Origin: Oscillatoria sp. CS-180
Lineage (GTDB): Bacteria > Cyanobacteriota > Cyanobacteriia > Phormidesmidales > Phormidesmidaceae
NCBI RefSeq assembly: GCF_028330965.1
Contig: NZ_JAQMUB010000070.1
Location: 1-55,165 of the forward strand
Direction of reading: 5' to 3'
Length of the DNA: 55,165 nucleotides
Below are positions 23,629 to 31,864 of the stretch, piece by piece; the first letter of the stretch is position 1, and each line of letters begins with the position of its first letter. Position numbers and translations under genes: made by a program. The notes under the pieces were generated by a model that saw nothing but the letters and a program-made list of their open reading frames with translations, searched no databases and was not told the DNA's origin.

Positions 23629-24909
23629 ATGTCACTCACAACAGATTCCCCATCCAGTCTTGGCAACAAAACAGAAGATTTTCCTCTCAGTCCTGTGCCG
23701 ACCACGGCCCGCAAATCAATCATTTCCCTCGCGCCCATCCTGGCCGGATTCACCCTTTATTCCGGGACCTTATTTGCCGGAGGGCTTGTAGGACCATCCT
23801 TCCAGTTTTGGCCAGACCTGATTGGCATCATCTTGCTAGGCAACCTGATTCTAGGGATTTATGCCGCTCTGCTAGGGTTCATTGCGGGCGAAACGGGATT
23901 GACAACCGTACTCATGGCGCGGTTTAGCTTTGGCGATGTGGGATCGCGTTGGGTTGATTTCATTTTAGGCTTTACTCAAATCGGCTGGTATGCCTGGGGG
24001 TCTGCCCTCATGGCTCAATTGCTGAATAGTTTGGCGGGTATTCCAGAGTCTTGGAACTGGCTGATTATTCTGTTCTTTACCTATGCGTTTTGCTCCACCG
24101 CTTACTTTGGCTACAAAGCAATGGACTGGTTAAGTCGGATTGCTGTTCCAGCTATGGTGCTACTGATGGGCCTGAGCTTGTCTGTCGCTGCAGGGGACGT
24201 CGGCGGTTTCTCAGGGCTCCAGGCACAATCCGTTGCTGAGTCGTTGCCTCTGGGGGCAGCCATTACTATTATCGTTGGCACGTTTGTTTCCGGTGGCACT
24301 CAGGCGACCAATTGGAGCCGATTTGCTCAATCTGGGAAGGTGGGCTTTATCGCAACGTTGATTGCTTTCTTCTTGGGCAATGGCTTTCTGATTTTCAGCG
24401 GTGCATTTTGCGCCAAAGTCTATGGCGAACCCGACATTGTCAAAGTCATGGCTACTCAAGGGCTAGTGGTTTGGGGGCTGATCCTGTTTTTCCTAAATAT
24501 GTGGACTACGCAGGACAACACCATTTACGCCTTTTCGATCGCGGGTTCCAATATGTTCAGAACCAGCAAACGGACTCTTTTGGTTTTGGGTGGAGCCACC
24601 TTTGCGCTGATCTTGGCCTGGGGCGGCATCTACGAAATGCTCGTGCAATACCTAATTCTGCTGGGCACGTTTATTCCACCCATTGGCGGCATTATCATGG
24701 CAGATTACTGGATTCATCGTCGCGGTCAGTTTCCTGCGTTGGATACCCCCCAGCCTGCTTTCAATTGGGCTGGCGTCATTGCCTATGTTGCAGCATCTGC
24801 GATCGCCTATTTCACCAGCCAAGCGGGCTGGGGCATTGTGCCGATTAACGGCATTGTGTCGGCCCTAGTCATCTATGTTGTGTTGTCCAAACTCTTCTCA
24901 ACCCGATAA
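23629..24909 (+). CDS. NCS1-family cytosine/purine-type permease
   Basis: The 426-residue product is a 12-helix membrane transporter of the nucleobase:cation symporter-1 family (CodB-like). Family phrases are FTLYSGTLFAGGLVGPSFQF, GETGLTTVLMARFSFGDVGS, GWYAWGSALMAQLLNSL, GTFVSGGTQATNWSRFAQSG and FIPPIGGIIMADYWIHRRG. It probably imports a nucleobase or a related ring compound, a possible nitrogen source. I chose the ATG at 23629 because family homology begins there; an upstream ATG at 23479 adds 50 unrelated residues. A consensus CRP site is 186 bases upstream. The substrate is not determined. Confidence 0.85.
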   Translation: MSLTTDSPSSLGNKTEDFPLSPVPTTARKSIISLAPILAGFTLYSGTLFAGGLVGPSFQFWPDLIGIILLGNLILGIYAALLGFIAGETGLTTVLMARFSFGDVGSRWVDFILGFTQIGWYAWGSALMAQLLNSLAGIPESWNWLIILFFTYAFCSTAYFGYKAMDWLSRIAVPAMVLLMGLSLSVAAGDVGGFSGLQAQSVAESLPLGAAITIIVGTFVSGGTQATNWSRFAQSGKVGFIATLIAFFLGNGFLIFSGAFCAKVYGEPDIVKVMATQGLVVWGLILFFLNMWTTQDNTIYAFSIAGSNMFRTSKRTLLVLGGATFALILAWGGIYEMLVQYLILLGTFIPPIGGIIMADYWIHRRGQFPALDTPQPAFNWAGVIAYVAASAIAYFTSQAGWGIVPINGIVSALVIYVVLSKLFSTR

Positions 24910-25087
24910 TTCAACCCAGCGTTCTTATAGCCCTGTGCAGCTTGGTCAAGTCCATCTCAGTGTCTTAAGGGAACAGCGAATAGGAAATGGGGTGTGCTTG
25001 ACTCAATGCATGCCGCCATAGTTCTGTCCTTATGTCGGCCCTGGGTGGTCCACATGAGCAAGGCTGTACCTACATTCTGCTCAGCGA

Positions 25088-26689
25088 TCAAGATTGATTG
25101 GTAATCAGATGCCAATTCTCGGCTTTGCCCAACTCGGTCAGCGGCACTGAGTTGGCTTGAAAAGGGGCAGGATCTTCCACCAGAAGATAGATGGGCTGAG
25201 ATTGCTGCCATTCGGCCAGCAACGTTTCAAGCGGTTGAGCGACGACCCGACGATCGCTATAAAAATCCAATGACGGGCGATCGTAACCATAGGCGATATA
25301 CACGGGCTGCTTGGGGGCTATCTGTTCGTGAACTAGATCTGCTACAGGCAAGACAGGAAAGGATTCTCCCAACTCCCAAACCCAGTGATCCGACATCACT
25401 AATCCAACCAGTGCAATATACAGCCCTACCAGCAGAGTTGGCACAAATCGAGTTTGTTGGCGCAGAATAAATAGGGCTGCAAGTCCTGTTGCAATCGCCA
25501 CCGTCAAAAATGTGAACTGTAGGGCGATGGAGGGTTCTCCTCCCCAAGGACTGGCATAGATCAGTCCCGCTACTCCTGCAAAACTAAAGAGGGCTAACAA
25601 AAAGCTCCAAACTCTGGGCAATCGCTTGAGTGAAAGACCGCGACCATTCCAGTGCCTATACATATTCCAAGCGGCACTGAGGGCAATGCCGGCGGTCAAG
25701 GCGATCGCTGGATAGATGGGAAAGAGATACCATGGCAGCTTTGTGCCCATTATGGAAATCGCTGTGAGGTAGACCACCGTCCATACCAGCAGCAGCTTAG
25801 CCCAGGATTGATGACGAGACTTCCAAGTCAGCCGTAGACCAACAGGCCAAAAGATGAGCCACGGCCAGCTATATTTCAGTAATTCCAGCAAGTAGTACCA
25901 GGGTGGACCTTGATGGTTGTCAACAGAATTCCAGATACGCTCTAGATTTTGGTTGAACAGTGTTACATCCAGGAACTGCTGTCCGTAGTACTGCCACTGC
26001 AACAAATACCATCCGATGACAGGCAGGGTGCCAATCAAAAGACTCCCCCATAGCCAGGGCGATCGCAGCTCTTTGGGGGCATCCCACGCTAAAAACAGCA
26101 GCGCGATTGCCAACAGCAGCACCCCTAACATCCCTTTGGTTAGGCACATAAGTGCAAAGCAAACGCCGACTCCTACATACCAGCGGGGATGACGGCGCGA
26201 TCGCATCAGCATCCACAGCAGCGCGATGAAAAAACACACAACCGCACCGTCCAGCATTGCTAAACGACCATGGCGCACCACAGGCAAAAAGGTTAGATAA
26301 ACGCCTGTCCCCATCAGGGCACAAAGCCGAGTCGGTAGAAGCTCACGTCCTAATCCCAATAGCAAGGGAACTGAGGTTGCGGTAAGGACGGCCCCTGGCA
26401 AGCGAGCAGCCCAAGTATGAACCCCAAACAGGTCAAAGGCGACTGCAACGAGACCGTGTAGCAGTGGAGGTTTGTTGAGATAAGGCTGTCCCCACAGCTG
26501 AGGATGTAGCCAAGCAGTCCACGTCTCTCCCAAACTGATTTCACGAGCGACCTGGGCAACTGTTCCTTCATCCCAGTCCCTGAGGGGAACGCCCCCCAAA
26601 TCAATGCAAAACAGCAATAGGGCTGCCAACCCTAGGAGGAGGAACCAAATGCGATCGCGCGGTTGCTGTTTTGTCTCCTGTGAAGTCAT
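25088..26689 (-). CDS. ArnT/PMT-type membrane glycosyltransferase (GT39-like)
   Basis: The 533-residue protein has about 12 membrane helices. It has the N-terminal periplasmic-loop motif PLRDWDEGTVAQVAREI, whose Asp-Glu pair is catalytic in PMT/ArnT enzymes, then LNKPPLLHGLVAVAFDLFGV. The C-terminal ~100 residues form a soluble domain (PKQPVYIAYGYDRPSLDFYS). It would move a sugar from a polyprenyl carrier to lipid, protein or polymer at the outer face of the cytoplasmic membrane. A second GT39-like gene lies at 51.5 kb. The acceptor is unknown. It stands alone on the minus strand. Confidence 0.8.
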   Translation of the reverse strand: MTSQETKQQPRDRIWFLLLGLAALLLFCIDLGGVPLRDWDEGTVAQVAREISLGETWTAWLHPQLWGQPYLNKPPLLHGLVAVAFDLFGVHTWAARLPGAVLTATSVPLLLGLGRELLPTRLCALMGTGVYLTFLPVVRHGRLAMLDGAVVCFFIALLWMLMRSRRHPRWYVGVGVCFALMCLTKGMLGVLLLAIALLFLAWDAPKELRSPWLWGSLLIGTLPVIGWYLLQWQYYGQQFLDVTLFNQNLERIWNSVDNHQGPPWYYLLELLKYSWPWLIFWPVGLRLTWKSRHQSWAKLLLVWTVVYLTAISIMGTKLPWYLFPIYPAIALTAGIALSAAWNMYRHWNGRGLSLKRLPRVWSFLLALFSFAGVAGLIYASPWGGEPSIALQFTFLTVAIATGLAALFILRQQTRFVPTLLVGLYIALVGLVMSDHWVWELGESFPVLPVADLVHEQIAPKQPVYIAYGYDRPSLDFYSDRRVVAQPLETLLAEWQQSQPIYLLVEDPAPFQANSVPLTELGKAENWHLITNQS

Positions 26690-26820
26690 TCGCTCAGTCC
26701 ACTCCTACACTTAGAATAGGCCCAGAGTGTTGTGCCAACACGATTGCTCTCATTACCTCGACGCCCATTGCCTTGCTTTACGGCCCTTTCACGCTGTCTT
26801 GTTCCTCAACGACTGCGCTG

Positions 26821-28059
26821 TTAGCTCAGTCGTTCACGAGAGGCTTCGACTGAGCCAATTCCTGGATGAAGCTGTTCCAGCGTGTGCAAAATGGATTCAA
26901 GCTTTTCTTTTTGCTGACTCACAGATAATCCAACGCTGTCTACAATTTGCTGAATAAAGGTATAGGTTTGATCCAGAGAACTGAGGAGTTGTTCGCGATC
27001 GCTACTGTCTGTCCGCTCGCCTGAGCGCTGTGCTGACAATGGCAATGGACTGGAATGACCTTGGTGTTGATGCAATGAATGCTTAGACAGTGGCTTTTGG
27101 CTCGAAACCGGGGACGGTGTCTGTTGGCCCTGCATTTGTTGAAGAGTTTGCTGTAAATTCTCAATGACTCCGTACATCTCAACGGGGTCAAATACTTTCA
27201 GTAGGCTTGTTTGCGTGACAAGGCCTAAACCCTGTCCCCAATTCCAGGAGACGACTAGTCGTCCAACTCTGCGCTTTTGCATCTCTTGATGAGCTACCCA
27301 AAGAGAGTCTTCAGGACTCAGCAAGAAAAGCGGAGCACTCATCACTGTTCGAGCTAGAGTTTTATGTAGGTCAATTTGAAGTGCTTGAAACTGAACAATA
27401 TCGCGCTCAGTGACAATTCCCACTGGATTCTCAATGCCCTCTCGGTTGGGATGGGTAATCACAACACAACTCACTCGATGCATTGCCATCAGCTGCGCGA
27501 GTTGGATAATAGGTGTCTTTAGGTGAGCACAGATCACGGTGCGCGTCATGACGTCGGCAGTACGGCGAGACCGAAGCAAGTTAGCTGGGCGCAAAACTCG
27601 CCGAATGCTTTCATGGGAAACGACGCCAACTAGCTGGTTTTCGTCATCCACAACGGGAACATGTCGAATGCCATAGCGACGAAACAGAAATAGGGCTGCA
27701 AAGACGTCTTGGATAGAGCTTTCTGGTAGTGTAATGACCGGTGACACCATTACATCTGCCACTTTGACTAACTTGAGGTCTAATGCCTGTGCCGTCAGCC
27801 GCACAACATCCCGCTCCGTCAAAATGCCTAAGATCGTTTTCCCCTTCATAACCAAGACACAGCTATTGCGTGCGGTTTTATGAAAAGGACTCAAATCTGA
27901 AGGCGTTATGTCGTCATTCAGCGAACAGGTGTGATATTGAGCTTTGCTGATAAGAGCTATCGCGTCTATTAGCAAAGTATCAGGAGAAACGACTAACGGA
28001 TGACGTGCGATCGCCTCTTTTGGGTCTGGAACCCAGGACAGCGAGGTCTCAAGTTGCAT
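26821..28059 (-). CDS. Four-CBS-domain protein
   Basis: The 412-residue protein has two CBS pairs (four repeats) in the first ~290 residues: VLVMKGKTILGILTERDVVR, VVDDENQLVGVVSHESIRRV, AHLKTPIIQLAQLMAMHRVS with GIVTERDIVQ, and EDSLWVAHQEMQKRRVGRLV. The last ~120 residues are Gln/Ser-rich and probably disordered, ending in a coiled coil (QQKEKLESILHTLEQLHPGI). In cyanobacteria such proteins sit in signalling systems and bind AMP/ATP. The ATG at 28059 is preferred over a TTG at 28074. No output domain is present, so it likely acts through partners. Confidence 0.8.
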   Translation of the reverse strand: MQLETSLSWVPDPKEAIARHPLVVSPDTLLIDAIALISKAQYHTCSLNDDITPSDLSPFHKTARNSCVLVMKGKTILGILTERDVVRLTAQALDLKLVKVADVMVSPVITLPESSIQDVFAALFLFRRYGIRHVPVVDDENQLVGVVSHESIRRVLRPANLLRSRRTADVMTRTVICAHLKTPIIQLAQLMAMHRVSCVVITHPNREGIENPVGIVTERDIVQFQALQIDLHKTLARTVMSAPLFLLSPEDSLWVAHQEMQKRRVGRLVVSWNWGQGLGLVTQTSLLKVFDPVEMYGVIENLQQTLQQMQGQQTPSPVSSQKPLSKHSLHQHQGHSSPLPLSAQRSGERTDSSDREQLLSSLDQTYTFIQQIVDSVGLSVSQQKEKLESILHTLEQLHPGIGSVEASRERLS

Positions 28060-28351
28060 AGTTGTTGTTGGCAAACGTCATGGCAAATAGAACAGCACAG
28101 AACTTTCTAACAGGTAGCCTTCGCCATCCTAATACTCCTACCTCGCAGCAAACCGTAGAATAACGAACCGCTTAGTCCAGGGATGTAACACTCGAAGGGT
28201 CACAAGACTTTTCGGACATTGGTTTTAGTGTTATTTAGGTGTATTATAGACAGATGTTACAAATAAACGCTTGAGATCTATTTAGGGCTAAGTTTTCAGG
28301 TGTTTTTGGTTATTCGATGGACTGATGTTTAGAACTTTGAAAATGTCCTTT

Positions 28352-28729
28352 TCAGGGTTCATGTGTTTCTGGATGGGTTTGTGAAAACATTCCACGGCGT
28401 CTAGGGGACTTGCCATAGAGTCGATCCAATACACGTTTAACAGAGATCCGCTGCCATGACTGACCTCGCTTAGTAGTGTAGCCTCGCTCGTTAAGCCAAT
28501 CTGCAATCTTTTGCAAAGACTTGCCAGATTTGTGATGACGACGAATAAGTTCGATAATTTCGCATTCTGCAGGATTGTCAACTAATTGCCCATCTATCAC
28601 CTTTTGACCAAAAGCAGGCGAGCCATAGCCCGCATAGCCTCCATTTTGAGCTTTGACTTGGCGACCTCGATCAAGTCTTTCCCAAACCTCACGAGGCTGT
28701 AAGTTTTCGGCACTCATAGCGACTGTCAT
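28352..28729 (-). CDS. Stand-alone recombinase-type DNA-binding domain (serine-recombinase remnant)
   Basis: The product (about 125 residues) matches the middle Recombinase domain of large serine recombinases: GGYAGYGSPAFGQKVIDGQL, then AECEIIELIRRHHKSGKSLQ and NERGYTTKRGQSWQRISVKR. The N-terminal catalytic domain with the nucleophilic serine is missing, so it cannot cut DNA alone. It may be the remnant of an integrated element, or a domesticated DNA-binding protein. The ATG at 28729 is a guess; upstream in-frame codons to 28789 read as non-family sequence. Confidence 0.6.
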   Translation of the reverse strand: MTVAMSAENLQPREVWERLDRGRQVKAQNGGYAGYGSPAFGQKVIDGQLVDNPAECEIIELIRRHHKSGKSLQKIADWLNERGYTTKRGQSWQRISVKRVLDRLYGKSPRRRGMFSQTHPETHEP

Positions 28730-28956
28730 TCGTAACCTTGCTTCTAGTTTATAGGTGGATTGCCACAAACAGGTCAATAGGATTGGCAAAGTAAGGGATT
28801 AAGGTATGCCGCTTTTAGGCATCATCCCAAGCCTTTTCTAAGCGGTGCTTAGGCAACCTACTTATCGGCGAGTGAGCTTGTCTAAGATCTCTAATTTTTC
28901 GTCGAATTAGCCATTTGAAACAGCTTGTAGAACATTCTCATTTTGGAGATGCAGTA

Positions 28957-29280
28957 ATGGGTACAGCAACTTTTGTGGAGAACGAAACAGCATTTGATGC
29001 GCTGCTAGCGAGTGAACCTTTAGTCGTCGTGGACTGTACTGCAACCTGGTGTGGTCCGTGCAAATTAGTTGCTCCTTTGATGGATCAGCTGGCGGATGAA
29101 TATGGCGATCGCGCCAAAGTCTTTAAGCTAGACTTAGATGCCAATAGCGCTGTTGCTAAGCGTTTTGGCATTAAAAGTATTCCCGCCGTTATGTTCTTCA
29201 AAGAAGGTGAATTAGTAGAGACTTTGATAGGTGTAAAACCTTATGAGGTTTTCAGCGATACCTTAGGCAAGCTTCTTTAG
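28957..29280 (+). CDS. Thioredoxin
   Basis: The 107-residue protein has the redox site WCGPC (Cys32 and Cys35) in CTATWCGPCKLVAP, the cis-Pro in IKSIPAVMFF and a normal Trx fold length. It reduces disulfides in target proteins using thioredoxin reductase or ferredoxin-thioredoxin reductase. The phrase VVDCTATWCGPCK differs from the m-type VDFWAxWCGPC, which suggests a cyanobacteria-specific type (TrxC-like). I chose the ATG at 28957, with TGGAGA upstream; an in-frame TTG at 28915 has no support. It is followed by a zinc-ribbon gene and two CBS-pair genes in the same direction. Confidence 0.9.
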   Translation: MGTATFVENETAFDALLASEPLVVVDCTATWCGPCKLVAPLMDQLADEYGDRAKVFKLDLDANSAVAKRFGIKSIPAVMFFKEGELVETLIGVKPYEVFSDTLGKLL

Positions 29281-29348
29281 GCATCCCTTGTTTAAGTACT
29301 TCAAGCAGTTGGCTTCAAATCTTATTCTTAATGATTGGGAGGTCTGGA

Positions 29349-29651
29349 ATGACAACTATTCAGATGGTACGCTGCCCAAACTGTGGGAGCTTTGCAGAAC
29401 GCCAACTGTTAAGCGGACAAGGCGATTTAGAAAGCGAGACAATTCTTCGAACAGCCTGCCCAATTTGTGATTACGTAATGGTGATGACTTTACCAACTGG
29501 TAGAGTAATAGAGACCTATATTTCCTTAGGAGAAAAGAGGTTATTGACTTGTGTCAATGACCACACTAGATCGGTAAAACAGGTTCAGACGAACTTTCAA
29601 AGCTCAGCCTCTACTCATAAAAAAGATTCATTTTTTAGTAGGGCTATTTGA
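29349..29651 (+). CDS. Small zinc-ribbon protein
   Basis: The 100-residue protein has two CxxC knuckles, CPNC (residues 9-12) and CPIC (37-40), that should hold one zinc ion, followed by DYVMVMTLPTGRVIETYISL. Short proteins of this pattern occur in many cyanobacteria, often mislabelled as PriA helicase pieces. There is no helicase motif here. A ribosome-binding site GGGAGG lies just before the ATG at 29349, which rules out the earlier in-frame ATG at 29331. It sits 68 bases after the thioredoxin gene; the cysteines could be redox-sensitive. Confidence 0.6.
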   Translation: MTTIQMVRCPNCGSFAERQLLSGQGDLESETILRTACPICDYVMVMTLPTGRVIETYISLGEKRLLTCVNDHTRSVKQVQTNFQSSASTHKKDSFFSRAI

Positions 29652-29755
29652 CCGTGTGTATTAGCTGATTTACCTGCTTTTGTTCTGGGGAAGAGGGTAC
29701 GATTTTACTAGCCTTTTCATCCTAACTGACTCGTTTTTCTTACATAGGTATCTCC

Positions 29756-30364
29756 ATGCTAAAAGCATCCGACATCATGACTAAAGAAGTCATCACGGTT
29801 CGTGGTTCTGATACGGTCGCGGCGGCTGTGCAGCTCATGAAGGATAAAAGCTTGCGAGCTTTGATTGTGGAGCCACGCTATGAAAACGACCCTTATGGCA
29901 TGGTGACTGAGACAGACATCATCTACAAAGTCGCTGCTTTTGGTCATGACCCCAAGCAAATGCGGGTGTATGAAATCATGACCAAGCCGTGTGTTGTGGT
30001 GAATCCAGACCTCGGAGTTGAGTATGTTGCGCGTCTTTTTGCTCAAACCCGTATTCGTCGTGCTCCGGTCATTCAGGGCGGGCTGTTAGGTGTTGTCTCC
30101 ATCAGCGACATCCTAAACAAGAGCGACTTTGTGGAGAGACCCAAGCCTCTCTTTATCGAAGACCGAATTGAGGTTGCCCGCGAGGAGGCTAGAGCGATTT
30201 GCAAGGAGCAAGGTGATACGTCACCAGCTTGTGCGGCTGCTTGGGATGTTGTTGAAGAGTTGCAAATGGCGGCAGCGGATCAGCGCAGGAAAGAGCAAAC
30301 TGCTTCCGAAGATTCCTATGAGGACCACCCCGATGAGGAGGAATATCGGATTTACGAAGACTGA
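29756..30364 (+). CDS. CBS-pair protein A (with acidic C-terminal extension)
   Basis: The first ~140 of 202 residues form one CBS pair: MLKASDIMTKEVITVRGSDT, ALIVEPRYENDPYGMVTETD, KVAAFGHDPKQMRVYEIMTK and RIRRAPVIQGGLLGVVSISD. The last 60 residues are Glu/Asp-rich with a central AREEARAICKEQGD. It binds an adenosine nucleotide in family terms. A paralogue with the same core follows at 30495. It starts about 100 bases after the zinc-ribbon gene and may belong to the thioredoxin group. Plant proteins with a single CBS pair (CBSX) regulate thioredoxins, an intriguing parallel. Confidence 0.85.
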   Translation: MLKASDIMTKEVITVRGSDTVAAAVQLMKDKSLRALIVEPRYENDPYGMVTETDIIYKVAAFGHDPKQMRVYEIMTKPCVVVNPDLGVEYVARLFAQTRIRRAPVIQGGLLGVVSISDILNKSDFVERPKPLFIEDRIEVAREEARAICKEQGDTSPACAAAWDVVEELQMAAADQRRKEQTASEDSYEDHPDEEEYRIYED

Positions 30365-30494
30365 TTGCAGCTCTTTCAGGACGCCTTTACCGATGAATCT
30401 GTTGAGCTACAAATTGGTCTTTAAACCAACCTTGAAAGGTACAGGAAGCGTTCAATCTATGTGAACTTGCGAGAAAAAGGAAGGAGCTACTCCC

Positions 30495-30950
30495 ATGATG
30501 AAAGCTGAGCAAATTATGACCCGAGACGTGGTCACTATTAAAGGATCTGCGACCGTTGCGGATGCTGTGAAGCTAATGAAAGAAAAGGGCTTGCGAGCAC
30601 TCATTGTCGAACCTCGACATGAATTGGATCCTTATGGGATGGTAACTGAGACCGATATCATCTACAAAGTTGCTGCCTTTGGACATGACCCGAAACAAAT
30701 GCGGGTCTACGAAATTATGACAAAGCCCTGCATTGTGGTAAATCCAGAATTAGGCGTTGAATATGTGGCCAGGCTTTTTGCCCAAACCCGCATTCGTCGT
30801 GCTCCAGTTATCAAAGGTGGACTTCTAGGCATTATTTCTATTAGCGATATTCTCAAGAAGAGTGATTTCGTTGAGAAGCCTAAAAGTAGCTTTGAACTGT
30901 ATTGCGAAGAAAATCCCAGTGCACTAGAAGCTCGAATTTATGACGATTAA
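30495..30950 (+). CDS. CBS-pair protein B (short paralogue)
   Basis: The 151-residue protein shares almost its whole CBS pair with protein A: KVAAFGHDPKQMRVYEIMTK is identical, and the second repeat RIRRAPVIKGGLLGIISISD differs at three positions. The acidic extension of protein A is replaced by a short tail. Gene order and similarity show a tandem duplication. A strong AAGGAAGGAG precedes the ATG. Both genes probably act on the same partner, with different C-terminal contacts. Confidence 0.85.
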   Translation: MMKAEQIMTRDVVTIKGSATVADAVKLMKEKGLRALIVEPRHELDPYGMVTETDIIYKVAAFGHDPKQMRVYEIMTKPCIVVNPELGVEYVARLFAQTRIRRAPVIKGGLLGIISISDILKKSDFVEKPKSSFELYCEENPSALEARIYDD

Positions 30951-30975
30951 TTCGAGTCAGTATAGGTAGCCGATC

Positions 30976-31627
30976 GCGGACTATCAGTTCAGCTATGACG
31001 CGGCGAATCGGCTCACCACCTTCGTCGCGCCCGACGGCACCGCCACCTACACCTATGACGCCAAAGGCAACCGCACCAATGCAGGTTATCAAATGCCCCC
31101 CAACAACCAGCTCGCCAGCGATGGGGTATTCACTTACGAATATGACAACGAGGGTAACCGTATTCGGCGCACGCGCATCAGCGGTGGCGCAGTCACGACT
31201 TATGAAGGGGTCATCGCCAGCGACTCGTCGCGGTGACTGAAGGCAATGGCACCACGGCCACTCAGCGCGTTGTCTACTGACCGTCGCCTCAGCCAGTCGG
31301 TAGACGCCGATGGCGATGGCCCCGCCGTGGCCACCACAGAGCATTTTGTTTATGACGGCGACCACATTGCCCTGATATTTAACGAGGCGCTACTACGACC
31401 CGGCGGTGGGGCGCTTCCTCTCAGAAGACCCCATCGGCTTCGATGCGGGCGATGCCAACCTCTATCGTTACGTCTTCAATAGTCCAACGAACTATACCGA
31501 TCCGACGGGTGAAGCCGTTGCGTTAGGTGCTGCTGCCGGGATCGCCGCATTGCCTGTTGTTCTGATCGGGGCAGGGCTTATCCTCCTGAACAACCAATTG
31601 CAACCCGAGGAGGACCGCTTACGATGA
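30976..31627 (+). pseudogene. Decayed Rhs/YD-repeat protein gene
   Basis: Pieces of an Rhs C-terminal core can be read in successive frames: DYQFSYDAANRLTTFVAPDG and TYTYDAKGNRT (from 30979), a TGA at about 31234, then LVAVTEGNGTTATQRVV in another frame, RRLSQSVDADGDGPAV in a third, and finally RYYDPAVGRFLSEDP with DANLYRYVFNSPTNYTDPTGE. There are at least three frameshifts or deletions. The segment is richer in GC than its neighbours, which suggests transfer. After DPTGE an in-frame stop follows within 40 residues; no toxin domain can be recognised. Confidence 0.8.
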
Positions 31628-31813
31628 TCTTGAAGGTATTGCCCAGTGGTGTTGGGAAACTGTCACTGGGGGCTACAATCCCGACCTCACCTCCTGGAAA
31701 TATTCGTCTAGCAATTCCCCAATCTTCCCCTTTACAATGTATTTTCATCGTTGTGGTGTAGCACTCGTTTCTTCTGGAAAGGAGTGCTATTGGAGTGGAT
31801 CAAGTGGTCGTTC

Positions 31814-31843
31814 CCCCTATGTTTTTGGCAATAGGGGTAGTTT
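31814..31843 (+). terminator. Weak hairpin just upstream of mfd
   Basis: CCCCTAT (31814-31820) pairs with ATAGGGG (31831-31837) around a 10-base loop, followed by TAGTTTT. It could end transcription from the Rhs remnant or sit in the mfd leader. Confidence 0.35.
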
Positions 31844-31864
31844 TGGCATTGCTAGAGGCTTAGG

